29,548 bases of DNA from DUOD01 sp050945235 (GCA_050945235.1 JBMNSO010000009.1:1-29548); one strand, 5' to 3'; counted from the stretch's first letter, positions 6,800 to 14,613 are shown. Numbers and translations: made by a program. Notes: generated by a model not told the origin, from the sequence alone.

Positions 6800-8116
6800 T
6801 CAATAAAACAAACTTTTTCTTCTTTTTCGTTTTCTTTTGAATATTGTCCTTAGGATAATAAATAAAATAAGCAGTATAACGATTATTATTAATTCAATGG
6901 GCACATCATATCCCAGTATTTCTAACCCTTCTTTAATATTGGTTGTTGTATCGTCCTGCTTGGGTTGTTCTTCTGTCGTTTGTTCCGGTTGAGGTTGGGG
7001 TTTGGGAAGCAGGGAAGACTCTTTTTCCAGCCAGGCTTGGATGGGATAACTTAGGTAATTAGGCTCCATAGCCCGGGTTTGTTCTATCGTTTCCCTGACA
7101 CGCTCCATATTTTGCTGGTATTTCAGTATGGAAATTTTTTCATAGATCAGTTGTTGAGTTAATACAGGAGCAATGTCATCGCTGAAGCCTGGATTATCCA
7201 CGATTTTGTCATATAGTTCAAGGGCGGTATCCAAATCCATTAAACTATGGGCCGCCCTGGCCATAAAGTACATCGCCTCTTTTTTGTACTGGCTTTCCTC
7301 ACTCATTAAATATTCATTGGCCTTGGTAATTACTGCTGAGTATTTTGTATTTAAATAGTCGTTGGCAATGGCGGAAAGTTGTTTGTCGCCCTTGCCCTTT
7401 GCTAAATTAGTGGTTGCTATGTCCATGGGAAAGAAAAATGTTGTAAAATTACTGTCTGTAGTGGGGGTATAATCGGTATATCGCCATATCAGTTGGCCGC
7501 CTTCGGTTATTGTGGTGGGTTGGGGCTGGGGGCTAGGATCGAAGATATAGGGCCGGTACTCTCCAAAGTCATAAACAATTTCCACCTGCTTAATGGGTTG
7601 CTGCCATGCTACCAGGCTTTGGAGAAACAGTTCTACGGAATAGTTACCCTTGTAAAACAGTTTGTTTTTCAGGGTAAAGGAATTCTTGACCACCTTGGCC
7701 TCACCCGGTTGCAGCCTTAAATCCCAAGCAAACCACCTTGTAAATGAGGGCAGTTGGCTGTTGTCCGGATTGGCCACCCCATTTCTTAGAACATATTTAT
7801 ATCTTATATTATCCACTGATATGGTAAAATTGGAAATCCGCGCTGTGTCATCCTTTCCTATAAGTCCATCGCCATAGCCCATTAAAACGCTTTTTTCTTC
7901 ATCGCTGTTGTTTTTTATAACGCTGGTAGTGGTTACATGGGAAATATCGTTTTGCACATCGACTATAGCTTTGAAGGATTCCATAGAAATGGTAGGATCT
8001 ACGATCTGACAAGCGCTTCTACCCTGAAGACCCAGGGGTGATATTGCACCATAGGCAGTACCGGTACTGCAGAAAATTAAAAATATGAGTATAAGTAAAG
8101 GCAGGAATTTCCTCAT
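6800..8116 (-). CDS. secreted, C-terminally membrane-anchored protein of unknown function with TPR-like helical repeats
   Basis: I do not recognise this protein. In the longest frame (444 residues from 8134) it shows a signal peptide (MRKFLPLLILIFLIFCSTGTAYG, about 7-29), a beta-rich extracellular region (about 50-235), a helical region with TPR-like periodicity (about 250-370, with MARAAHSLMDLDTALELYDKI as one unit), a Pro/Gln linker (PKPQPQPEQ, 377-395), one membrane helix (about 413-431) and a very basic cytoplasmic tail. ATG 8116 is preferred over 8134, because GGGAG lies about 10 bases before it and nothing resembling a ribosome site precedes 8134. Topology implies an outward-facing domain tethered by the C-terminus. 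It shares the direction of the following coiled-coil gene but has a terminator between. Confidence 0.8.
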   Translation of the reverse strand: MRKFLPLLILIFLIFCSTGTAYGAISPLGLQGRSACQIVDPTISMESFKAIVDVQNDISHVTTTSVIKNNSDEEKSVLMGYGDGLIGKDDTARISNFTISVDNIRYKYVLRNGVANPDNSQLPSFTRWFAWDLRLQPGEAKVVKNSFTLKNKLFYKGNYSVELFLQSLVAWQQPIKQVEIVYDFGEYRPYIFDPSPQPQPTTITEGGQLIWRYTDYTPTTDSNFTTFFFPMDIATTNLAKGKGDKQLSAIANDYLNTKYSAVITKANEYLMSEESQYKKEAMYFMARAAHSLMDLDTALELYDKIVDNPGFSDDIAPVLTQQLIYEKISILKYQQNMERVRETIEQTRAMEPNYLSYPIQAWLEKESSLLPKPQPQPEQTTEEQPKQDDTTTNIKEGLEILGYDVPIELIIIVILLILFIILRTIFKRKRKRRKSLFY

Positions 8117-8229
8117 AATAACAGACACTCCCATTCGGATATAAAATCATATATATAATAAGTATATCATATTACAAAAATTAGGACAAGGCAGCCTAGG
8201 TCTAAAGATAAATTTTTATAGATATCATC

Positions 8230-8270
8230 ATAAATGAAGGGAGAAAGGCATCTATCGCCTTTCCCCCTTC
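8230..8270 (-). terminator. intrinsic terminator of the YtxH-like gene
   Basis: Read on the minus strand, GGGGGAAAGGC (8267-8257) pairs with GCCTTTCTCCC (8249-8239) over a 7-base loop, followed by TTCATTTAT. It lies just after the stop at 8278. Confidence 0.8.
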
Positions 8271-8277
8271 CTGTCCT

Positions 8278-8676
8278 TTATTGCATACGAATACTGGTTT
8301 TTAAATGGGACACTTCTTCTTTAAGGGCTAAAACGGAATTTTTAAGTTCTTCTATTATCTGCTTTGACTGCCTGTTTTCCTCCTTCAATTGGTTTATTAG
8401 GTTTTCGTACCCGTAGATGGAATTTTCCGATTTTTTCTCATGGGGTTTTGCTTTTTGAGTGGCATAGGATATGCCAGTAAACCTTTCCTTGTCCTGGTTT
8501 AGAATTTCCTTGGTCCGGTCGGTTAAAGCCTTTACTTTTTCCATGCCCTTTTCCGCAGCTGGCATAACAGCGTTTTTGATCTGGGGTGCCAGGATATATC
8601 CGACCGTTGCGATACCCAATCCTGCCAGCAGGCCATAGGTTCCGAAGCCTTTAAAGGGTCTAAAAATACTGAACAA
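8278..8676 (-). CDS. YtxH-like membrane-associated coiled-coil protein
   Basis: The open frame extends back to ATG 8754, but no ribosome site precedes that codon. A strong GGGAGG (8690-8685) sits eight bases before TTG 8676, so I take a 132-residue protein starting at the LFSIFRPFKGFG segment. It has one hydrophobic helix with the glycine pattern of YtxH proteins (YGLLAGLGIATVGYILAP), then an amphipathic stretch (KNAVMPAAEKGMEKVKALTDRTKEIL), a charged linker and a C-terminal leucine-zipper-like coiled coil (about the last 45 residues, with heptads LINQLKEENRQSKQIIEEL). Function is unknown; envelope-associated stress proteins have this form. It is divergently placed against the lipoprotein gene. 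Confidence 0.75.
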   Translation of the reverse strand: MFSIFRPFKGFGTYGLLAGLGIATVGYILAPQIKNAVMPAAEKGMEKVKALTDRTKEILNQDKERFTGISYATQKAKPHEKKSENSIYGYENLINQLKEENRQSKQIIEELKNSVLALKEEVSHLKTSIRMQ

Positions 8677-8767
8677 TTGTGATACCTCCCATCTAAATTG
8701 CCCCACTATGTCTTTTACACTGAATATAGTTTTTCCATTAGACGGCAGATTCATACAAAATTGGATG

Positions 8768-8796
8768 TTGGCATATATTGCATACTATAGTACAAT
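8768..8796 (+). promoter_or_regulatory. sigma-A promoter for the lipoprotein gene
   Basis: TTGGCA (8768-8773) and TACAAT (8791-8796) with a 17-base spacer, in an AT-rich divergent intergenic stretch. Transcription should start near 8803. Confidence 0.6.
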
Positions 8797-8845
8797 ATTT
8801 ATATCCATAAAGGTTTTGGAATTAATCGAGTAAGGGGATGTCAGT

Positions 8846-9352
8846 TTGATTATGGGCATATCACGATATAAGAAAAACCTTTTATTATTATTTTTGGTTG
8901 TTGCAATGGTTGTACTGGTATTGGGATGCAATAGGGAGACTGTGCCGGTACTGGAAACAATGGAGGGTGAGGATAGGGTAAACGAGATGCATATAAGCCA
9001 TGGTACAAAGGACCATGGTATCATACAGGACAAGGCGATCATCGATAGGGTTGTTGAGGTGTTGGGCAAGGTTGACGTATATCAGTTATCCATCCGGGAG
9101 GAGGCCAAGTTTTTAGAGAACGGCGAGAAGTTAAACGGGCAAGAGGACTTTTACTCCTTTACTCTCATTGAGAAGCAGGCTGGGGACGACGCCGTTAAAA
9201 ATGTGGTGGGTATAGCCATGATCTTCGAAGACGGTAGTGTTTATGTCATAGACCCCGATACCATGGACGGTGAGGAGAGACCGGTTGCGTATCTGTCAAA
9301 GGATGCCGACCCCGCCCTCATGGCTACTATTGGCAAGATAACCGGGTTTTAG
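8846..9352 (+). CDS. lipoprotein of unknown function
   Basis: A 168-residue exported lipoprotein. The N-terminus carries basic residues (RYKK), a hydrophobic run LLLLFLVVAMVVLVLG and a lipobox ending LVLGC, which makes Cys28 the lipidated residue. The mature part of about 140 residues is acidic and contains no motif I recognise; its mix of short predicted strands (FYSFTLIEK, NVVGIAMIFEDGSVYVID) suggests a small alpha/beta domain. TTG 8846 is taken as the start because AAGGGG at 8832-8837 is eight bases upstream; the in-frame ATG at 8852 is 14 bases away. It has its own promoter and is followed by the glnA promoter region. Confidence 0.8.
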   Translation: MIMGISRYKKNLLLLFLVVAMVVLVLGCNRETVPVLETMEGEDRVNEMHISHGTKDHGIIQDKAIIDRVVEVLGKVDVYQLSIREEAKFLENGEKLNGQEDFYSFTLIEKQAGDDAVKNVVGIAMIFEDGSVYVIDPDTMDGEERPVAYLSKDADPALMATIGKITGF

Positions 9353-9410
9353 TACAACGGGGCGCTATATTTGCCGCAAATTGGGACAGACCTATAATTA
9401 GGGATGGCTA

Positions 9411-9439
9411 TTGAATATACTAGGTTTTATTGCTATAAT
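9411..9439 (+). promoter_or_regulatory. sigma-A promoter of glnA
   Basis: TTGAAT (9411-9416), 17 bases, TATAAT (9434-9439). The transcript should begin near 9446 and carry a leader of about 90 bases. Confidence 0.8.
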
Positions 9440-9457
9440 ATTTTACGTAGTAGGTGT

Positions 9458-9512
9458 TTAAGAGCAACGGCGTTCTTAACCTGTATAATTTTGGTTAGGT
9501 GCGCCTATTTTT
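9458..9512 (+). promoter_or_regulatory. structured glnA leader with a possible ANTAR target hairpin
   Basis: Bases 9458-9465 (TTAAGAGC) pair with 9472-9479 (GTTCTTAA) to make an 8-bp stem (one G-U) that closes a six-base loop, AACGGC. A hexaloop with A at position 1 and G at position 4 is the feature recognised by ANTAR-domain antiterminators. A second stem, TTAACC (9476-9481) with GGTTAG (9493-9498), overlaps the first and is exclusive with it. TAGG-TGCG-CCTA followed by TTTTT (9496-9512) is a short, weak terminator-like element. The canonical second hexaloop of the ANTAR substrate is not clearly present. The ANTAR gene lies just downstream of glnA. Confidence 0.45.
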
Positions 9513-9537
9513 ATTGATATAAAAGGAAGGTGTAAAG

Positions 9538-10869
9538 ATGAACCATTATACAAAGGAGCAAGTATTGGAGCTGGCTAGGGAAAATAACGTAAAGTTTATA
9601 AGACTGCAGTTTACGGATATATTTGGAACATTAAAAAATGTTGCTATTACCATGGAACAATTGCAAAAGGCGCTGAATAACGAAATAATGTTTGATGGGT
9701 CGTCTATTGAGGGTTTTGTGAGGATTGAAGAATCCGATATGTACTTAAGGCCCGATCCCTCTACCTTCGTGGTATTTCCCTGGAGACCGGATGATAGTAG
9801 GGTAGCCCGCTTGATATGCGATGTGTACAATGCAGATGGTACGCCCTTTGAAGGTTGTCCTAGGAATGTCCTTAAAAGGGCATTGAAGGAGGCGGAGGAT
9901 ATGGGATATAGCATGTACGTGGGGCCTGAAGCCGAGTTTTTCCTGTTCCATACCGATGAAGAGGGTAAACCCACCACAATTACCCATGATAATGCAGGAT
10001 ATTTTGACTTGGGTCCAGTGGACCTGGGAGAAAACGCAAGAAGGGATATGTGTATTACTTTGGAACAATTGGGCTTTGAGATAGAGGCCTCCCATCATGA
10101 AATGGCGCCAGGCCAGCATGAAATAGATTTCAAATACGACGATGCATTAACCACGGCCGATAATATCATGACCTTTAAAATGGTAGTCAGAACAATCGCC
10201 CAAAGGCATGGACTCCATGCCACCTTTATGCCTAAGCCTGTTTATGGCATTGCCGGTTCAGGAATGCATATGAATCAGTCATTGTTCGTGGGTGATAAAA
10301 ATGCTTTCTATGACCCTAAGGGTGACCTTGAACTCAGTACGGAAGCCTATTATTATATGGGTGGGTTACTAAAACATGCCAAGGGTATAACTGCCATAAC
10401 AAATCCATTGGTTAATTCCTATAAGAGGCTGGTGTCCGGATATGAAGCACCGGTTCATATCGCATGGTCCATGCAGAACAGAAGTCCCCTTATCAGAGTA
10501 CCGGCTAGCAGGGGCAAGGCCACCAGGCTGGAGCTTAGAAACCCCGACCCTTCATGCAATCCGTATTTGGCCTTGGCCGTTCTTCTGGGGGCCGGTCTTG
10601 ACGGTATAAGAAACAGGATTCAGCCGCCACCGCCCATCAATAAGAACATATACAACATGACCCGGGCCGAAAGGAAGGAAATGGACGTTCCCAGTCTGCC
10701 CACCAATCTTAAAGATGCAATAAGGGAGCTGCAAAGGGACGATGTTCTAATATCTACCCTAGGTCCCCACGTATTCAGTAGATATGTGGAAGCCAAGCTC
10801 ATTGAATGGGACGCCTATAAAGCCCAGGTAACACCTTGGGAGTTGGAGCAATACTTAAGCAAATATTGA
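9538..10869 (+). CDS. glnA: glutamine synthetase type I (GSI-alpha)
   Basis: Cytoplasmic dodecameric enzyme making glutamine from glutamate, ammonia and ATP. The 443-residue length equals the Bacillus enzyme. Visible motifs: FDGSSIEGFVRIEESDM with Arg62, the residue used for glutamine feedback in GSI-alpha enzymes; GPEAEFFLF (metal glutamates); HHEMAPGQHEIDF; GSGMHMNQSL (ATP loop); NRSPLIRVP and RLELRNPDPSCNPYLAL. No adenylylation tyrosine loop of the GSI-beta type is seen. The start ATG 9538 has AAGGAAGG about eight bases upstream. The C-terminus (WELEQYLSKY) resembles the tail that contacts GlnR/TnrA in Bacillus. Expression may be controlled by the ANTAR protein encoded after its terminator. 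Confidence 0.98.
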   Translation: MNHYTKEQVLELARENNVKFIRLQFTDIFGTLKNVAITMEQLQKALNNEIMFDGSSIEGFVRIEESDMYLRPDPSTFVVFPWRPDDSRVARLICDVYNADGTPFEGCPRNVLKRALKEAEDMGYSMYVGPEAEFFLFHTDEEGKPTTITHDNAGYFDLGPVDLGENARRDMCITLEQLGFEIEASHHEMAPGQHEIDFKYDDALTTADNIMTFKMVVRTIAQRHGLHATFMPKPVYGIAGSGMHMNQSLFVGDKNAFYDPKGDLELSTEAYYYMGGLLKHAKGITAITNPLVNSYKRLVSGYEAPVHIAWSMQNRSPLIRVPASRGKATRLELRNPDPSCNPYLALAVLLGAGLDGIRNRIQPPPPINKNIYNMTRAERKEMDVPSLPTNLKDAIRELQRDDVLISTLGPHVFSRYVEAKLIEWDAYKAQVTPWELEQYLSKY

Positions 10870-10880
10870 CCATAAATAAA

Positions 10881-10923
10881 GTGCGGCACTCGATATAAAT
10901 CGTATCGGGTGCCGTACTTTTTA
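10881..10923 (+). terminator. intrinsic terminator of glnA
   Basis: A 15-bp near-perfect stem (10881-10895 with 10903-10917, wobble pairs only) with a 7-base loop, followed by TTTTT. Confidence 0.92.
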
Positions 10924-10961
10924 TTAAGTGCGGTTTTCCTTATGCAAACCACACCCTTTTA

Positions 10962-10970
10962 TGCTATTAT
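10962..10970 (+). promoter_or_regulatory. possible extended -10 promoter for the ANTAR operon
   Basis: TGcTATTAT at 10962-10970; the best -35 (TTATGC 10940-10945) is 19 bases away, so the call is weak. Confidence 0.4.
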
Positions 10971-11020
10971 TAAAATATCATCGATTATAACAGTAAATTC
11001 CGTGGTTTGGAGATGAAGGG

Positions 11021-11584
11021 ATGGAACGAAGGCGGGTATTTATCGCCCACAAGGACCAATCATTTATAAGAAAGATCAGGCATGTATTAACCGGGGCTGG
11101 ATATAATGTAATAGATACTGCTGTCGATACCGGCAGTGCCTTAAGGAGGATAAGGACTCTGAAACCAGATTTGGCTATAATAGATCTGGACCTTCCACCC
11201 ATGGGAGGGCTGCAGTTGGCCAGTATAATTGATGAAACCCGGTTATCGGCAGTTATTCTCTTAGCCGGGAATACATCCGTTGACCAGGATATTATCTTTC
11301 CATTTATCAGCAAGCCGATAACGAAGTCAACATTGCTTCAGAGCATTAATCTTGTTATTATAAATCAACAAAGAATCAAAAAACTGGAAAGGGAGATAGA
11401 TAAGCTTAAGGATACTTTGGAAAGTAGAAAGTATATAGAAAGGGCAAAGGGCATACTAATGCGTAACTTGGGTCTTACTGAGCAGGAGGCCTTCAGGAGG
11501 ATACAAAGGGAGAGCATGGATAAAGGATTACCCATGAAGGACATCGCCCGGGCAATTATAACAGCCCACAATAATAATGAATAG
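11021..11584 (+). CDS. ANTAR-domain transcription antiterminator with receiver domain (NitR-like)
   Basis: The 187-residue protein joins an N-terminal CheY-like receiver (about 4-115), a coiled-coil linker (about 118-135) and a C-terminal ANTAR RNA-binding domain (about 130-185, with IERAKGILMRNLGLTEQEAF and LPMKDIARAII). The receiver keeps a candidate phospho-acceptor, Asp55 in IIDLDLPPMGG, and the KP lysine (K98), but the usual acidic DD pair near the N-terminus is reduced to AHKD, so phosphorylation is uncertain. Family knowledge: ANTAR proteins bind paired hexaloop hairpins and prevent termination, often in nitrogen genes; a homologue (nitR) follows glnA in Clostridium saccharobutylicum. 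A candidate hexaloop lies in the glnA leader. ATG 11021 has GGAG eight bases upstream. The C26 hydrolase and YedF genes follow closely. Confidence 0.9.
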   Translation: MERRRVFIAHKDQSFIRKIRHVLTGAGYNVIDTAVDTGSALRRIRTLKPDLAIIDLDLPPMGGLQLASIIDETRLSAVILLAGNTSVDQDIIFPFISKPITKSTLLQSINLVIINQQRIKKLEREIDKLKDTLESRKYIERAKGILMRNLGLTEQEAFRRIQRESMDKGLPMKDIARAIITAHNNNE

Positions 11585-11602
11585 TATAATGGAGGGGTAC
11601 CA

Positions 11603-12313
11603 TTGAAACCGCTGATTGCCGTAACTGCCCATGATGAGTGGGCCCATGAAAAATATTCTTTAAACAGGTTCTATTGGCAGGGCGTTCTAGATGTCGGGGG
11701 TCTGCCGGTGATGGTGGGAAATTTGGACGAAGATAGTATACATTCGTTACTTGAAAGGGTGGACGGAATATTACTGACCGGTGGGGGTGATATAGACCCT
11801 AGCTTCTTTGGTGAAAATCCGGTACGGGAAATGAAAACTGTTGCTCCGGAAAGGGACGGATTTGAGGTGCAGCTGGTAAAAAGGGCATATGCAATGGGTA
11901 TTCCCTTGATGGGAATATGTAGGGGCATGCAGGTGATCAATGTTGCCCTCGGGGGTAGCCTATATCAGGATATATATACCCAACACCCCAATGCCCAAAG
12001 GTTGTGGAAACACGATCAGGATGCACCGGGCTGGTGGCCAACCCATACAGTGTGTTTTACAGAGGATGGGTTTGGCAGGGAAATATTTGGTACGGGGAAA
12101 ATGCGGGTTAATAGTTTTCACCACCAGGCTATAAAGGATCCCGCACCGGGGCTTAAAGTTGCGGCATATGCCGAGGATGGCATAATTGAGTTGATTGAAG
12201 GAGGAGACGGTGTCTTTGTCTTGGGGGTGCAGTGGCATCCCGAAAGGATGATGAACAAGGATACAAAGATGTTAGGACTTTTTAGGGCTTTGATAGACAA
12301 ATGTAAAAGGTAA
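11603..12313 (+). CDS. gamma-glutamyl-gamma-aminobutyrate hydrolase family protein (peptidase C26)
   Basis: A 236-residue class I glutamine-amidotransferase fold hydrolase of the PuuD type, expected to cleave gamma-glutamyl bonds, for instance gamma-glutamyl-GABA or similar conjugates, in the cytoplasm. The triad is intact: nucleophile Cys106 in GICRGMQVINV, then His212 and Glu214 in VQWHPER. LLTGGGDIDPSFF and NSFHHQAI are also diagnostic. TTG 11603 is the start, with GGAGGGG 5-6 bases upstream and 18 bases after the ANTAR gene, so the two should be co-transcribed. Its position after glnA and a nitrogen-type antiterminator suggests release of glutamate from gamma-glutamyl compounds, but the substrate is not determined by sequence. 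Confidence 0.9.
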   Translation: MKPLIAVTAHDEWAHEKYSLNRFYWQGVLDVGGLPVMVGNLDEDSIHSLLERVDGILLTGGGDIDPSFFGENPVREMKTVAPERDGFEVQLVKRAYAMGIPLMGICRGMQVINVALGGSLYQDIYTQHPNAQRLWKHDQDAPGWWPTHTVCFTEDGFGREIFGTGKMRVNSFHHQAIKDPAPGLKVAAYAEDGIIELIEGGDGVFVLGVQWHPERMMNKDTKMLGLFRALIDKCKR

Positions 12314-12338
12314 TTATTTAAGTTTAAGGAGGTTTCCC

Positions 12339-12929
12339 ATGGAACAGTCTAAGGATGTAACCAGGATAGAAGACCCAAAACATTTCGCTAAAATAAGGGA
12401 AATGCTACAAGACCCTTCCAAAGACAAGTATACCGCCGTGGTGGACAAAAAGGAATATAGCCAAAGGATAGAGGCTATGGCTAGGTCAATGATGTACAGT
12501 GTTAACACTTATGAACAGGAAGGCAGATATTATATAGATATGTACAGGGAACCTAAGCTGGAGGAGTATAATAAGGGTCGGCCGTCTTCCTTCGGCAATT
12601 CCGTTGTCGTAATAACCATGGACACCTTTGGCCGGGGTGATGACAAGCTGGGCAGCACCTTGATGAGAAGTTTTATTTTCAATCTGGGTCAGGCCCAAAA
12701 CCTACCCAGGGCCGTATTATTCGTCAATGCCGGGGTAAAACTTACGGTGGAAAACTCCCCAGTGGTGGATGTGATAAAGGAACTTAGTCAAAAAGGGGTG
12801 GAGATATTGTCTTCCATTACCTGTCTTGATTATTACGGTCTCAAGGACAAGTTGGTGGTGGGAGGCACGGCCAATATGACTGCCATGGTGGATAGGATGA
12901 CCCTGGGGGCAAATACTATAGTCATCTGA
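12339..12929 (+). CDS. yedF: YedF-type selenium-metabolism protein with a degenerate TusA half
   Basis: Residues 88-196 match the DsrE-like half of YedF: VVVITMDTFGRGDDKLG, LFVNAGVKLT and SSITCLDYYGLKDKL with Cys162. In normal YedF a TusA/SirA-like domain precedes it, with a CPxP motif near residue 10. Here residues about 31-68 still follow the second half of that fold (TAVVDKKEYSQRIEAMARSM then GRYYIDMY), but the first 30 residues carry no cysteine at all and no CPxP. The length (196) is that of full YedF, so this is replacement or decay and not a truncated start. ATG 12339 has AAGGAGG nicely spaced. YedF is associated with selenium-using genomes and is presumed to carry sulfur or selenium; which step this one serves is unknown. 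Confidence 0.85.
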   Translation: MEQSKDVTRIEDPKHFAKIREMLQDPSKDKYTAVVDKKEYSQRIEAMARSMMYSVNTYEQEGRYYIDMYREPKLEEYNKGRPSSFGNSVVVITMDTFGRGDDKLGSTLMRSFIFNLGQAQNLPRAVLFVNAGVKLTVENSPVVDVIKELSQKGVEILSSITCLDYYGLKDKLVVGGTANMTAMVDRMTLGANTIVI

Positions 12930-13128
12930 GGTAAGGGGACACACATTCCTCGAGTATGGGGTGTTTTCTAGGGTTAGGTATGTTTCTAAAAGGGATAAGG
13001 AGATAGACCTCACGAGGGTTAGAAGTCGGAATAATAAGCCTTATTTTGTACCAATGTAGAGGGGAAGGCACCAAAAAAATAGGCGATTGATAGGGTTATA
13101 AAACTATATATTTGCTGGAGGTATTGAT

Positions 13129-13344
13129 ATGACAGTAAAATATAATATTGGGGATATAATACAATCGAAAAAACAACATCCCTGCGGCAATAATGAATGG
13201 AAGGTTATAAGGGTGGGTATGGATTTTAAGATCAAGTGTTTAAAGTGCGGCAGAATAGTAATGCTGCCCAGGGAAAAGTTCGAAAAAACAGTAAAAAAGG
13301 TGCTTGCCACTGCCGGTGAGACTGCGGAAGACGGGATACAGTAA
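13129..13344 (+). CDS. DUF951 family small protein
   Basis: A 71-residue basic protein with the DUF951 pattern: YNIGDIIQSKKQHPCGNNEWKVIRVGMDFKIKCLKCGRIVMLPR. Cys19, Cys37 and Cys40 could hold a metal, though only three cysteines are present. Its fold is expected to be a small beta-barrel. ATG 13129 follows a GGAGG site. In many Firmicutes this family lies near DNA-replication or partition genes, but not here. The 199 bases upstream contain no gene and only weak hairpins (for example around 12941-12970). Confidence 0.85.
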   Translation: MTVKYNIGDIIQSKKQHPCGNNEWKVIRVGMDFKIKCLKCGRIVMLPREKFEKTVKKVLATAGETAEDGIQ

Positions 13345-13412
13345 TGCAGATTCAAAAAAAGATGGCCAACCAAAAAGAGTAAGTTTCACTATAACCTTTG
13401 GACAAATGTAGG

Positions 13413-13454
13413 AAGCCCTCAACCCGTATTTTAAAGGGATTAAGGGCTTTTTCA
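13413..13454. terminator. terminator between DUF951 and the convergent aldolase gene
   Basis: AAGCCCT (13413-13419) pairs with AGGGCTT (13443-13449), with further imperfect pairing inside, followed by TTTTTC on the plus strand. The minus-strand fba gene ends just beyond it and may share it. Confidence 0.7.
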
Positions 13455-13492
13455 TTCCATTTAACTATAAAATTAAGTCAAATATACTTTTA

Positions 13493-14422
13493 TTATATTT
13501 TATTGTCGCAGCCCAGTACATTAACCAGTTTATGCTTTACAATGTCTTTGATCGCGTTTCTGGCCGGGGCTAAGTATTTTCTGGGGTCAAAGTCCTCAGG
13601 GTTTTCGGCCAGGTGTTTTCTGATAGCGGCAGTCATTGCCAGCCTTAGGTCAGAGTCGATATTAATCTTACATACGGCCATAGAAGCTGCCTTTCTTAAC
13701 ATGTCCTCAGGTACGCCCTGGGCTCCCGGCATATTGCCGCCGTACTTATTAATTAGCTCTACATATTCGGGGATAACCGAGGAGGCACCGTGTAACACTA
13801 TCGGGAATCCCGGTATCCTTTTTTGTATTTCTTCCAAAATATCAAATCTGAGTCTGGGTTCGCCCTTAAATTTGAAAGCACCATGGCTTGTACCAATGGC
13901 GATGGCAAGGGAATCCACCCCTGTTCGTTTGACGAACTCTTCTACTTCGTCGGGGTTGGTGAAGGCAGCGTCTCTATCCGCTACGTTTACCGCATCTTCA
14001 ATGCCGGCCAACCGTCCCAGTTCTCCTTCCACCACCACACCCCTTTCATGGGCATAATCCACTACCTGTTTGGTAAGCCTTATGTTTTCTTCAAAGGGAT
14101 ATTTGGAACCATCTATCATAACCGAGGTAAACCCGCCGTCAATACAGGATTTGCATATTTCAAAGCTTTCACCATGGTCCAGATGAACACAGATAGGGAG
14201 TCCGGTATCCTCTATAGCTGCCTCTATAAGTTTCATTAAATATGTATGCTTGGCATATTTCCTGGCACCTGCAGATACCTGGAGTATTAAGGGCGCATTC
14301 ACTTCTTTGGCAGCCTCGGTAATTCCCTGGATTATTTCCATGTTATTCACATTGAAGGCACCGATGGCATAACCTCCGTCATAGGCTTTCTTGAACATTT
14401 CCTTTGATGTTACTAGTGGCAT
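13493..14422 (-). CDS. fba: class II fructose-1,6-bisphosphate aldolase
   Basis: Zinc-dependent glycolytic/gluconeogenic enzyme that splits fructose-1,6-bisphosphate into dihydroxyacetone phosphate and glyceraldehyde-3-phosphate. The 309 residues cover the whole TIM barrel. Catalytic Asp82 and zinc His83 are in VHLDHGES, Glu134 in VEGELG, zinc His180 in GTSHGAFKF and zinc His211 in VLHGASSV. The IGAFNVNNMEII start is typical of the FbaA/YwjH-type bacterial branch. ATG 14422 has a strong AGGAGG site. It stands alone between convergent DUF951 and the divergent ilv-leu operon; I could not pick a convincing promoter in the 70-100 bases upstream. Tagatose-bisphosphate aldolase is a related alternative but less likely. 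Confidence 0.95.
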   Translation of the reverse strand: MPLVTSKEMFKKAYDGGYAIGAFNVNNMEIIQGITEAAKEVNAPLILQVSAGARKYAKHTYLMKLIEAAIEDTGLPICVHLDHGESFEICKSCIDGGFTSVMIDGSKYPFEENIRLTKQVVDYAHERGVVVEGELGRLAGIEDAVNVADRDAAFTNPDEVEEFVKRTGVDSLAIAIGTSHGAFKFKGEPRLRFDILEEIQKRIPGFPIVLHGASSVIPEYVELINKYGGNMPGAQGVPEDMLRKAASMAVCKINIDSDLRLAMTAAIRKHLAENPEDFDPRKYLAPARNAIKDIVKHKLVNVLGCDNKI

Positions 14423-14583
14423 ATAATTACCTCCTCTATATAAAAAAATATGTAAAAATTAATAGCCCTTGTATATGTTATAGTATGCTAACCATTAGCC
14501 ATATTTATTTTACTCCATTTGCTTATAAAATTAAAGGCAATTTTGGAATTATGGATAAAGAATAATAATTTTCCTAAAAACCG

Positions 14584-14613
14584 TTGACAAAATAGTAGTA
14601 CAATTGGTATTAT
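14584..14613 (+). promoter_or_regulatory. sigma-A promoter of the ilv-leu operon
   Basis: TTGACA (14584-14589) and TATTAT (14608-14613) with an 18-base spacer. Transcription should begin near 14620, just before the ykkC-type aptamer. Confidence 0.8.

Noticed and set aside
12941..12970. Terminator after yedF (ACAC...GTGT hairpin with TTTTC)
   Set aside because: The stem is short and interrupted, so I do not call it.
13398..14057. 219-codon plus-strand open frame across fba
   Set aside because: Antisense shadow of class II aldolase; no conserved domain.
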